Assembly: GCA_017651625.1 (NCBI GenBank)
Contig: JAGCCP010000055.1
Coordinates: 235,372-299,371 of the forward strand
From: Candidatus Ruminimicrobiellum bubulum
GTDB lineage: Bacteria; Elusimicrobiota; Endomicrobiia; Endomicrobiales; Endomicrobiaceae
DNA: 64,000 nucleotides
Direction: 5' to 3'
Shown here: one piece after another, positions 47,534 through 55,732 of the stretch
How positions within the stretch are numbered: position 1 is the stretch's first letter
Layout: the number at the start of each line of letters is the position of its first letter
Notes under the pieces: generated by a model
What the model was told of the DNA's origin: nothing
The model's input: the letters and a program-made list of their open reading frames with translations, nothing else
The model's database searches: none
Made by a program: the position numbers and the translations under genes

Positions 47534-47689
47534 CGTTGCAACGGATTGGCTTGGTAACTCTTGAAAATTCCGAGGCTAAAAAATAAAACAAACTGTTCGG
47601 TATTTCCTAACAGTCGGTAAAACAGGATTTTATTTTTATGTCTCTTTTTGCAATGTGCAAAAAGAGTTTTTTTATTTTAGGGTAAAAGT
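47534..47689 (+). promoter_or_regulatory. Riboswitch-like structured leader of the TM1266-like/hydG unit
   Basis: A 156-base leader between a perfect promoter and a short gene. Visible stems: GCTTGG with CC-G-AGGC (one bulge) around 47551-47574, CTGTT with AACAG (47593-47613), and a full terminator at 47642-47673. I could not assign it to a known riboswitch class; a partial likeness to cobalamin-type cores is not convincing. Confidence 0.6.
47642..47673 (+). terminator. Leader terminator upstream of the TM1266-like gene
   Basis: An 11-bp perfect stem, CTCTTTTTGCA with TGCAAAAAGAG, with a three-base loop and seven T residues. It ends 16 bases before the start codon, the position of a transcription-attenuation platform. 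Confidence 0.9.
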
Positions 47690-47956
47690 ATGGTAAAAAA
47701 CGACGAAATAAGAATAGCAATTATAGCAATAGTTATTGAAGATAAATCTAAATCAAATACCGTAAATGCGATATTGCACGATTATTCGGACTTATTTGTA
47801 GGCAGGATGGGTATTCCGTTTAAAGAGAAAAAGATATCGGTTATTACACTTATTGCACAAGGTACAAACGATATGATTTCCGCTCTTACCGGAAAACTCG
47901 GAAGAGTAGAAGGTATTACTGTAAATTCAATGCTGACGAAAAAAACACAGAAGTGA
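47690..47956 (+). CDS. TM1266-like iron-only hydrogenase system regulator
   Basis: An 88-residue ACT-like protein. It matches the TM1266 family of putative [FeFe]-hydrogenase regulators: IAIIAIVIEDKSKSNTVNAIL, the central GRMGIPF, and ISVITLIAQGTNDMISALTGKLG. AGGG lies eight bases before the ATG. It precedes hydG, as is usual. Binding to an effector or protein partner is not known. Confidence 0.88.
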   Translation: MVKNDEIRIAIIAIVIEDKSKSNTVNAILHDYSDLFVGRMGIPFKEKKISVITLIAQGTNDMISALTGKLGRVEGITVNSMLTKKTQK

Positions 47957-47964
47957 TTTTTTTC

Positions 47965-48048
47965 GGAGGTATGGAAGAATAGAGGTATAGAGGTATAGAA
48001 ACGACAACAATAGAGGAATGGAAGTCTGGATGTATAGATGTATGGAAA
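47965..48048. repeat. Octamer-type tract, AGGTATAG/ATGTATAG variety
   Basis: Degenerate units eight bases long (AGGTATAG, AGGTATAG, ATGTATAG, ATGTATGG) fill the bases after the regulator gene. Confidence 0.6.
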
Positions 48049-48059
48049 GTTGTTGGTTG

Positions 48060-48271
48060 CACACAAAGAGTTTTCAAGCTTTTGCTTAGAATAAAGCATT
48101 TGCCGACTGCGGTGCTGTTATGTCGTTGTTGGCATTCAAAGGATTTGCAGATTTTAAATTATAACGAAGTATTTGCCGACTGAAGTGTACAAAAGGAAAA
48201 ACGAAGTGGCTGGTACTCGAAGAAGGAAAATACGAAGTTAGAATTTAAAAGATAAATCCGTTTCGCTTAAT
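48060..48271 (+). repeat. Structured dispersed repeat, copy 3 (most complete)
   Basis: 5' module AAAGAGTTTTCAAG and TTGCCGACTGCGGTG, then TCAAAGGATTT, then the core TTATAAC-GAA-GTATTTG...AAATAC-GAA-GTTAGAA enclosing TGAAGTGTAC and GGTACTCGA, and the 3' module TTTAAAAGATAAATCCG. It lies directly before the hydG ribosome-binding site. Confidence 0.8.
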
Positions 48272-48293
48272 ATATAGGTTAAAGGAGATTTAT

Positions 48294-49745
48294 ATGAGTT
48301 TCTTAGAAAAATATAAAAAAGAATTAGAACAATATGATAAAATGGAAAAGGATTTTATCGATGACGATTTAATTTGGAAACAGTTAAATGCCGCGGAAAA
48401 TCCGACAAAAGAACAGGTAAGAAAAGTTTTGCAGAAAGCAGACAACTGTGTTCGTTTGGAACCGGAAGAAACCGCAATTTTAATACAGAACAAAGATCCT
48501 GAAACTATAGAAGAAATGTATCAACTTGCATACAAACTTAAACACGAAGTTTATGCAGACAGACTTGTTTTGTTTGCTCCGTTATATTGCAGCGACGAAT
48601 GTGAAAACAAATGCAGATATTGCGGATTCAGATGCGATAACGGTGTAATGAAAAGAAAAACTTTAACTCAGGAAGAAGTTGCCGAAGAAGTTAAAGTTAT
48701 GATAAACGAAGGTCAAAAAAGAACCGTTTTGGTTTACGGTGAATCAGCTAACACCACCGTCGATTATATGGTAGATACAATAAGAACAACTTATTCAACA
48801 AAAACAGATAAAGGTGCAATAAGAAGAGCAAACATTAATGCCGCTCCGTTATCTGTGGAAGAATATAAGAAATTGAAAAAAGAAGGTATCGGAACAATAC
48901 AAGTGTTCCAGGAAACTTACCATCACGAAACATATAAATACATGCATCCGCAAGATACAATAAAAGGTCATTACAGATGGAGACTTTATTGTATGGACAG
49001 AGCATACCAAGCCGGTTGCGACGATATGGGATTAGGTGTATTGTTCGGCTTGTACGATTGGAGATTTGAAGTTATGGGGCTTTTGTATCACACAATACAC
49101 TTGGAAAAAACATTTAACGGTGTTGGTCCTCATACAATATCGTTTCCGAGAGTAACACTTGCAAATTCTACTCCGTTAAGCCAACAACTAAAATATAAAG
49201 TCAGCGACGAAGATTTTAAAAAATTGGTAGCAATTATAAGATTGTCCGTTCCTTATACGGGAATGATATGTACCGCAAGAGAACCTAAAGCAATAAGAGA
49301 TCAGGTTATAAAGCTCGGTGTATCTCAAATGGATGCCGGTACAAGAATAGGTGTAGGCGCTTATGCTAAATCTAAAACGGCTAACCAATTAAAAGACGCG
49401 GAACAATTTACTATTAACGATGAAATATCGTTGGACAGTTGCTTAAAATCTATTTGTGAAATCGGTGAAATCCCCTCTTTCTGTACTGCATGTTACAGAG
49501 CAGGCAGAACCGGTGAAGAATTTATGAAATATGCCAAAACACAGTTTATACATAATTTCTGTATGCCTAATGCCATACTTACATTTAAAGAATATATTGT
49601 AGATTATGCTTCAAAAGAAACGGCGGAAATCGGTAACAAAGTTATAGATAAATATTTGAAACAACTTGAAGGAACCGAATATTACAACAAAATCATTGAC
49701 GGATTAAAACAGATAGAAAACGGAAAAAGAGACGTGAGATTTTAG
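48294..49745 (+). CDS. hydG: [FeFe]-hydrogenase maturase HydG (tyrosine lyase)
   Basis: A 483-residue radical SAM enzyme that cleaves tyrosine to give CO and cyanide ligands for the hydrogenase H-cluster. It has the SAM-cluster motif CENKCRYC and the second-cluster motif CxxCx22C at the C terminus (CTAC...FCMPN), with exactly 22 residues between, which sets HydG apart from ThiH. AGGAG lies seven bases before the ATG. It implies an [FeFe] hydrogenase, HydE and HydF elsewhere in the genome; none is in this window. Confidence 0.97.
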   Translation: MSFLEKYKKELEQYDKMEKDFIDDDLIWKQLNAAENPTKEQVRKVLQKADNCVRLEPEETAILIQNKDPETIEEMYQLAYKLKHEVYADRLVLFAPLYCSDECENKCRYCGFRCDNGVMKRKTLTQEEVAEEVKVMINEGQKRTVLVYGESANTTVDYMVDTIRTTYSTKTDKGAIRRANINAAPLSVEEYKKLKKEGIGTIQVFQETYHHETYKYMHPQDTIKGHYRWRLYCMDRAYQAGCDDMGLGVLFGLYDWRFEVMGLLYHTIHLEKTFNGVGPHTISFPRVTLANSTPLSQQLKYKVSDEDFKKLVAIIRLSVPYTGMICTAREPKAIRDQVIKLGVSQMDAGTRIGVGAYAKSKTANQLKDAEQFTINDEISLDSCLKSICEIGEIPSFCTACYRAGRTGEEFMKYAKTQFIHNFCMPNAILTFKEYIVDYASKETAEIGNKVIDKYLKQLEGTEYYNKIIDGLKQIENGKRDVRF

Positions 49746-49770
49746 AAGATTAGAAGATTGGAAGATTTGA
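49744..49770. repeat. Octamer-repeat tract after hydG
   Basis: GAAGATTA, GAAGATTG, GAAGATTT in perfect eight-base register, the clearest copy of this class. A second tract of ATGCATC-type units lies at 49881-49906. Confidence 0.8.
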
Positions 49771-49781
49771 TGCAAATATGT

Positions 49782-49818
49782 AAAAAACGATGGATAAAAA
49801 TTATCCATCGTTTTTTTA
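49782..49818. terminator. Intrinsic terminator after hydG
   Basis: A 10-bp stem, ACGATGGATA with TATCCATCGT, a short A/T loop and seven T residues. Confidence 0.9.
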
Positions 49819-49916
49819 TTATAAATTTATATTATTATTGTCATTCCGCACTTGATGCGGAATCTCGGCTTATTGTCGTTTCCATGCATCCATGCATCTA
49901 TGCTTCAAAAAATCGT

Positions 49917-51110
49917 TTACGATTTTTTGATGCTTAATGTTATTCCGAGTGCAACTACTGCCAATGAAATTAAAACTAAGAACGGAACCGTGTATCCGCC
50001 GGAAACAGCCAAAAGATAACTTTCCAACGATGCTATAAGTGAAGCTATTAACAAATTCAAATTAAATACGGAATAATTCAAATTATAATTTTTCTTACCG
50101 AAGAAATCTGCAATGAATGCCGCGGATATTGTCGGGCAACAACCGAAAGATAATCCTACTATACAAAGTCCCGCAATACACAAAATAACTGAAGAATTTA
50201 TTACGGCAACCAATATAACTATTCCCGCGATTATCGTTAAAACATCGGCATATACCATAGTTTTTTTGCAACCGAACTTATCGAATATCAAACCGCAAAT
50301 AATTCTGCCTAACCCGTTACAAACGGACAATATCCCCACCATCGTTACAGCTAAAGTTTCCGTTAATCCGCTTGCAAGAGAAATATCTTTTGCAATGGAA
50401 ATTACTGTATTTCCGCAAGCTGCCAAGAAAGTTATAACAAGTAATGCTTTCCAGAAGGATATACTTTTAAGCATTTCTGCCAATGTATAATCTTTTACCT
50501 GTAAATCTGCGGATGTTGAATCTGTTTTAACATTATCGAATATTCTTGTTTTTAATATTAATGCACAAGCAAACAGAACTATAAATAAGCAAATACCGAT
50601 AGATAAATAAGTGTTTCTCCAACCGAAATTTGCATTTGCTATTGTTTTTGCTGCAATGGAACCGATAATTAAAGAAGATGCTCCGTAACCCATAAGAAGT
50701 ACACCGGAAGAAAATCCTTTTTTATCCAAGAACCATTGATTTACCGTCGAAATTATGTTGTTATATGCAATACCGATACCGAGACCGCATATTATTCCGT
50801 AGAAAAGGTACAACATAGATATACTGCTGCCTGAAAGGAACGATGTAAAAATAAAACCTGCTCCGGAAAGAATTGCAGAAATTATTAATGTGCTTTTTAA
50901 ACCTATTTTCTTATTTAATAAACTGCCCAAAATTCCGCCCAAGCAGAAGAAACTCATTGTAAGTGTAAAGTTTACCGTAAGTTGCGGAACTGTCCAACCG
51001 AAATTTTGTGCTAAAGGAACTTTTAAAATAGACCAAGCATAAACCGTTCCGGCAAATAAAAGTGCAATTGTTCCGACGATTAAATACAAATACCTTTTTG
51101 AATTGTTCAT
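49917..51110 (-). CDS. OFA-type major facilitator transporter
   Basis: A 397-residue membrane protein with 12 predicted helices. The start (LFAGTVYAWSILKVPL, FSLTMSFFCLGGILG-like region) and the central STVNQWFLDKKGFSSG match the oxalate:formate antiporter branch of MFS. The real substrate, probably a small organic acid, cannot be read. It overlaps the small gene upstream by four bases (ATGA). Confidence 0.85.
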   Translation of the reverse strand: MNNSKRYLYLIVGTIALLFAGTVYAWSILKVPLAQNFGWTVPQLTVNFTLTMSFFCLGGILGSLLNKKIGLKSTLIISAILSGAGFIFTSFLSGSSISMLYLFYGIICGLGIGIAYNNIISTVNQWFLDKKGFSSGVLLMGYGASSLIIGSIAAKTIANANFGWRNTYLSIGICLFIVLFACALILKTRIFDNVKTDSTSADLQVKDYTLAEMLKSISFWKALLVITFLAACGNTVISIAKDISLASGLTETLAVTMVGILSVCNGLGRIICGLIFDKFGCKKTMVYADVLTIIAGIVILVAVINSSVILCIAGLCIVGLSFGCCPTISAAFIADFFGKKNYNLNYSVFNLNLLIASLIASLESYLLAVSGGYTVPFLVLISLAVVALGITLSIKKS

Positions 51111-51349
51111 TTTTCCCCTTCCTGTGTATATACAATTTTTTTATCTGTTCTTCCTTCACAGGCCCAAATTAATGCAACGAGCCATATAATAAAAGTCCAA
51201 CCTAACAACAAATTTACAAGAAATATTATCCATCTACTGGATGCTTCTCTTTTAAAAGCGATTATTGTTGGAAGGAAATGAATTAAAATACCTATAAAAA
51301 CGGCAATTATTGCAAGTATTATAATAATTATTATTTGAATATCTTCCAT
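51107..51349 (-). CDS. Superinfection-immunity (Imm) family small membrane protein
   Basis: An 80-residue protein with two hydrophobic helices and the family pattern HFLPTIIAFKR...LNLLLGWTFIIWLVALIWA-like, as in T4 Imm-type proteins that are also common as chromosomal genes. AGAGG precedes the ATG. Overlap with the transporter gene suggests translational coupling. A role in phage defence is possible but unproved. Confidence 0.75.
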   Translation of the reverse strand: MEDIQIIIIIILAIIAVFIGILIHFLPTIIAFKREASSRWIIFLVNLLLGWTFIIWLVALIWACEGRTDKKIVYTQEGEK

Positions 51350-51363
51350 TTTTTTATCCTCTA

Positions 51364-51954
51364 TTATAAAACATCAACTTGTTTGTTTTCTATTTCTGCG
51401 GAATTTGAAAAAGAATAATCGATGTTAATTAAACCATACAAGAAATTTGCACTTAAATACACTGATATTTTATCCAATTCTTGCGGTAAAGTTGTACCAT
51501 TTTCTCCTCTTTTCCAAGTTGCGGATAATTCTCTGGCGCCATCTTTTAATGAACGTAACCAATATTTTCCTTCTTTAAACTTATAATTTTCTTTTATTTT
51601 ATCTGTTCTTTTAGGTGTGCCGTATGTTTTTGATAAAGTGTGTACCAATACATTAAAAGCAATTCTTAATTCCAGTCCGTAAACAGAAGATTCAATTCCA
51701 TTACTTACAGCATTAATACGATAAAGCCCTTTTCTCTCATCCACATAAGCAATATATGCTTTGAATAAATCGTGCGGTTTTTTTGGAATGAAGAAATATT
51801 TGTCGTCATCAGAAATTCTTTCAGGTTCAAACCCCTGTTTAGAGAGTTTTGAAATTGCGGAAACGGACATCCCTTTCGATAACCCGAATGGTCCGGCAAA
51901 AACAATTGATACTATAAAGGTAAGTATTAATATCGGGAATAACATTTTTTTCAT
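51364..51954 (-). CDS. Secreted protein of unknown function
   Basis: A 196-residue protein with a signal peptide (about 1-20) followed by FGLSKGMSV, a start seen in small periplasmic proteins of unknown function. The rest is a mixed alpha/beta domain with no membrane segment. GGGGAG lies before the ATG. It is 14 bases upstream of the Imm-like gene, so the three genes may form one unit. Confidence 0.65.
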   Translation of the reverse strand: MKKMLFPILILTFIVSIVFAGPFGLSKGMSVSAISKLSKQGFEPERISDDDKYFFIPKKPHDLFKAYIAYVDERKGLYRINAVSNGIESSVYGLELRIAFNVLVHTLSKTYGTPKRTDKIKENYKFKEGKYWLRSLKDGARELSATWKRGENGTTLPQELDKISVYLSANFLYGLINIDYSFSNSAEIENKQVDVL

Positions 51955-52050
51955 TATTTAAATCTCCCCATAAAAATATTTATATTGTCCTTATTATATA
52001 AAAGAAAAACGGAATTTGAAAACAAAATTTTATATTGATATATTAATTTT

Positions 52051-52548
52051 ATGACTAAATCGTTAAAAAATAAAATTTTTGATAATTGGATAGCAGCAAT
52101 AATTATTTTGCCGGTAAATGTGTTAATTGTAATACCGGCTATTTTGCTTTATTTAACGGATTTTACATTTACTCGTCCAAATATACTCCAAATCGTTTTT
52201 AGTGTAATTACGGGCATTATCGGAGCATTTTTTGCCGGTTGGAGTATGTTAACCTTTAAAACTAAAGGAAACGGAACTCCTGCACCGTGGGCACCACCGC
52301 AAAATTTTGTGGTTACAGGTCCTTACAAATATGTAAGAAACCCTATGATAAGCGGTGTAATATTTTTGTTATATGCGGAATTTTGTTTAACAAAATCGGT
52401 GGCACTGTTTTTATGGTTTTTAGCATTTACATTTATAAATCTGTTTTACATTCATTACGTGGAAGAACCGCAACTCAAGAAAAGGTTCGGGAAACCTTAC
52501 GAAGAATATCTAGAAAAAGTCCCCTGCTGGATACCCAAATTTTTTTAA
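52051..52548 (+). CDS. Isoprenylcysteine/phospholipid methyltransferase-family protein
   Basis: A 165-residue membrane protein with four hydrophobic segments. The C-terminal motif TGPYKYVRNPMISG followed by EEPQLKKRFGKPYEEYLEKVP is that of the PEMT/ICMT family, which methylates lipids or prenylated groups with SAM. No Shine-Dalgarno site is evident. The substrate is unknown. Confidence 0.85.
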   Translation: MTKSLKNKIFDNWIAAIIILPVNVLIVIPAILLYLTDFTFTRPNILQIVFSVITGIIGAFFAGWSMLTFKTKGNGTPAPWAPPQNFVVTGPYKYVRNPMISGVIFLLYAEFCLTKSVALFLWFLAFTFINLFYIHYVEEPQLKKRFGKPYEEYLEKVPCWIPKFF

Positions 52549-52559
52549 ATTTTGGGCGA

Positions 52560-52960
52560 AACGGATTTATCTTTTAAGCTATAACTTTATATTTCCCTTC
52601 TTCGAGTACCAGCCACTTCGCTTTCTTTAAGGAGTTACTAACTAATAGTAGTGCCAAAGATTGTGAGAGCTTTTTTGTTACAAAGAGGCGGAGCTTTGAA
52701 GTAATAGTTGATACTATTACAAAAAGGTACAACGAATTTGTAATAAAAAAGAACCGCAATATTTAGTGCTGATATTGGTTAATAACTCCTTCGGTACACT
52801 TCAGTCGGTAAATACTTCGTTATAATTTAAAATCTGTAAATCCTTTGAGAGCAAAGAACAAGGTAACTCAAAATCTTAAGGTCTTTAACGACAAAGACAA
52901 AACGACAACTGCAAAAACTTAAAAACTCTTTGAGAGCAACCAACGGCGGAAACGACAATT
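52560..52960 (-). repeat. Structured dispersed repeat, copy 4, inverted and interrupted
   Basis: An inverted copy: CGGATTTATCTTTTAA, the arm ending in TTCGAGTACC, then after an insert GGTACACTTCAGTCGG, TACTTCGTTATAATTTAAAATC and AAACTCTTTGAGAGCAACC. The insert at 52629-52791 splits the core loop. This spacer has no gene. Confidence 0.75.
52629..52791. mobile_element. 163-bp MITE-like insert with terminal inverted repeats
   Basis: The ends AAGGAGTTACTAACT and GGTTAATAACTCCTT are inverted repeats (13 of 15). Inside, TTTTTTGTTACAAA and TTTGTAATAAAAAA pair, and within these are hairpins CAAAG/CTTTG and GTAATAG/CTATTAC. It interrupts the loop of the dispersed repeat, where other copies are continuous. 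No target duplication is clear and it encodes nothing. Confidence 0.6.
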
Positions 52961-52968
52961 TAAAGAAA

Positions 52969-53015
52969 ATCGTCCTCTCAAGACAACGTCCCGGTTCGAA
53001 TCCTGGTCTCGGAGT
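52969..53015 (+). pseudogene. tRNA-Glu(CTC)-like 3' fragment, possible attachment site
   Basis: CGTCCTCTCAAGAC looks like a tRNA-Glu anticodon arm (anticodon CTC), and CCGGTTCGAATCCTGG like a T arm, followed by TCTCGGA as an acceptor strand. No D arm or 5' acceptor strand lies upstream, and the T stem has one mismatch. A 3' tRNA fragment at an island border is typical of an integrase attachment site. No CCA is present. Confidence 0.5.
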
Positions 53016-53041
53016 TTACTTATAAAGAGAGCAAGAATTCA

Positions 53042-54046
53042 TTATTCAGTAATTTTTTTGAAGATTTCAACATCAGCAGAAGAAAAAAGATCTTTATAAT
53101 TTTTAATTTTTTCATCTTTGGCAAAAATCTCAAAAGATTTATATAAAATATCTCTAACTAAAGGTTCTACATAATCACTTAAAAAAACAAAAAGAGCTTT
53201 TGAATCAGAACACTGTTCGTCATTTATAATTTTTTTAATCTCTTTAAAATACTTTGTATCTATTGATCCGTTATGAACTATACAACTTCTTAATTGATAA
53301 AAAACATTCAATATTTTTTGACAATCTCGTTTCAAAAAGGCAGATGCACGAATTCTAAGTCTATAATTCAGTTCTTCTTTTATACCTGCAAGTACAGAAC
53401 TTTCTAAAACAATTGCTAATTTTATAATTCTATCATAAGTACTAATGGAATTATAATATTGCATAAAATACACTACCGGAATAGTCTTTTCTTTTGAAAA
53501 ATCTCGAATTATTAAACTAGCTTGATTCAATTTTTTTATTGTTTCTATTGAAATAATATATTTGTTTTCATATATGATTTCATCTGTTGACGACAAAGAG
53601 CTATGAATGCTATCTCTGTTTGTAGAAAAATCTGTTACATCTCTTGCTTGAGTACCTATCGTAAAAATATAAAAACTATTAGCCTGACAACTTCCTTTTT
53701 GTACAAGTCGTAAAATTAAAATAAGAGTATTTAAATTCCCTTTTTCTTCGTACATAAAATCATGAAATAATTTATTGTCAAAATCATATTCTTTTTTAAC
53801 TTCATATTCTTTTATTAAGATGTATTTTGCTAATTCTCTTGTACATGACATACCTGATTGCGGAATCAAAATATCTTCATACAAAGAACGATAAACGTCA
53901 GTGTTTTCATTAAAAACTATTTCTTTTTTATAACTATTGAAAAAAGTTTCATTAGTAATCAATTTGTATCCGCTTATTATTTCTGTATTGATTACATCGT
54001 TATCAACTTCTATATTGTAGATGGGTAAAATAACATATAATTTCAT
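53042..54046 (-). CDS. HEPN (Apea-like) protein of unknown function
   Basis: A 334-residue protein. The C-terminal third is helical with ALV..LESS-type start (LAIVLESSVLAGIKEELNYR), then RASAFL and YQLRSCIVHNG (about 250-259): the Arg-x4-His motif of Apea-type HEPN domains, which are putative RNases. The N-terminal part is not recognised. It lies next to the type I system and the tRNA-like fragment, so a defence role is possible. AGGA lies seven bases before the ATG. Confidence 0.65.
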   Translation of the reverse strand: MKLYVILPIYNIEVDNDVINTEIISGYKLITNETFFNSYKKEIVFNENTDVYRSLYEDILIPQSGMSCTRELAKYILIKEYEVKKEYDFDNKLFHDFMYEEKGNLNTLILILRLVQKGSCQANSFYIFTIGTQARDVTDFSTNRDSIHSSLSSTDEIIYENKYIISIETIKKLNQASLIIRDFSKEKTIPVVYFMQYYNSISTYDRIIKLAIVLESSVLAGIKEELNYRLRIRASAFLKRDCQKILNVFYQLRSCIVHNGSIDTKYFKEIKKIINDEQCSDSKALFVFLSDYVEPLVRDILYKSFEIFAKDEKIKNYKDLFSSADVEIFKKITE

Positions 54047-54073
54047 AATTTAATCCTGTATAAATAATCAATT

Positions 54074-55597
54074 TTAAATAAATTTTCTAATATTTATTCT
54101 TTTCTTATTTACATATATAAAAACTTCTTTGTCTTGTATAAACAAATCAATACGATTTCTTTCTTTAACAATAAAAGGATCTTCGTCACTTTTCACACAA
54201 AACCTTTCACCATTAATTATTATGTCAAATGTAATGGCTTTATCATACGATTTCCATATTTTAAACTGTATTTTACCTGAAGGATTTATTAAATTTAATA
54301 ATATTGCTCCTAATGGTATGATGTTCCAATTCAAACTGGGCGTATATATTATATTACCAAACTCAATTTTTGGATTTGGATTAATAACAGGTAAATCAGG
54401 AATATTTTTTTCTATAAAATTTGTAAACGGATATCTAAAATTAAAATTAATATTTTGAGTTACATTCATATTTGGAATTACATAATACTGATTGTTAGGA
54501 ATAAGTGGATTAAAATCTTTCATATTGTATATAGGATTTGAAATTATAAGTGCATTTATTCTTGTTGTTTTAGTTTTTAAAATTCTCTTTAATTCATCAT
54601 AGTTTTTGTTTATATATTCCTCAAAATTTAACCCTTTATGTATAGGCAACTGCATATGAATTATACCTAATTGTTCATCGGGTATTTGTTCCTTTGCTCA
54701 TTTAATTTCATCTTCTATTCTTTTTTTAAAATTTAAAATTGGTTTTGATTCTACTCCTATCATAATAATATTTTTATTTTCCATCATTCCATTAGGTAAT
54801 TTTTTTACTTGTGTAATAATAGAAAGTTGTGATTGTTCAGGATGTATTATTTGTATATTTCCATATATAGGAGTATCCCAATTTGATATTTTTGAAATAC
54901 TAATTTCTATATTTAAATTCTCTAATTTAAAATCTCCAAATTTATCTTGATTTATTAAATTTTCAACTTCTGTTAGAATATCATTTGTATATTGTTTGTT
55001 AAAATTTGTTCCTGTTCTAATAATAATTTGGTTAGATTTATGTTGTTTATTACAATATTTTTGCAACGAATCAATAAGCCTTGAATATTCTTCATTATGT
55101 ACTAGTTCAAAATCTTGTAACGATTTACATTCAATATATATTGTTTTTCCATTTGCTATATTAATTTTAAAATCAGGTGTTTTTATATTAGGTTGTTCTT
55201 CTAATATTTCCAAATTATAAACAGAAGAATAAAGTTTTGCAATTTGTATTTCAAAAACTGTAGAATAAAATTTGTTTGGCAATAATAAATTATCTATAAA
55301 ATTTCTTAAATTATATTTTGTTTCCAAATCTTTAAGATTTGATAGTAATTCTAAAATAAATGCAGTATTTACAGAACAATATAATTGTTTTTTTTCTTTT
55401 GTTTGTTTTATATCTATATTGTATGTATTCCAATATTCAAAAAACGGATGGTATTTTTTATTTCCGTCTTTATTATGTTTTACAAGCTCTATATATTCGT
55501 TAGCACTTTTTATAAACGCTTCACCAAAGAATCTTTCAAAAACTTTTTTATATGTTTCAATATTATCCACATTTAATTCAATCATTTCATTATCCAC
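54074..55597 (-). pseudogene. PD-(D/E)XK nuclease-like gene interrupted by one in-frame TGA
   Basis: Two open segments of 299 codons (55597-54698) and, from the next ATG, 193 codons (54655-54074) lie in the same frame, separated only by a TGA at 54700-54698 and 14 sense codons. Read through, the protein has 507 positions. The first segment has FEIQIAKLY, TPDFKI and IYIECKS, the Glu, Asp and Glu-x-Lys of PD-(D/E)XK nucleases. The second segment has no recognised domain. The first codon is GTG at 55597; an ATG four codons later is an alternative. It is either a recent nonsense mutation, two coupled proteins or a read-through site. Confidence 0.7.
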
Positions 55598-55732
55598 TAT
55601 TTTAACATCAATTTCGTAAAAAACTCCTAATAATAAATTTTTAGTAAATAAGTTTATTTATCTCTATATTCCTATTTACGCTGATTATAACATGAAGACA
55701 ATATCTTGTCAATACTAATGTATGGTAGTTTG

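Noticed and set aside
47534..47640. Cobalamin riboswitch as the identity of the hydG-unit leader
   Set aside because: The GAAAATTCCGAGGCT and ACTGT pieces resemble parts of the class, but the conserved B12 box (GCCACTG) and the usual stem order are missing.
47782..48099. Minus-strand frame of 105 codons over the TM1266-like gene
   Set aside because: It is antisense to a recognised gene and runs into repeat sequence.
52574..52759. Open frame of 61 codons on the minus strand
   Set aside because: It lies wholly in repeat and insert sequence and has no start signal or similarity.
54698..54700. Genome-wide use of TGA as a sense codon
   Set aside because: TGA ends several normal genes here, for example pstC at its four-base overlap with pstA and the small gene at 27977.
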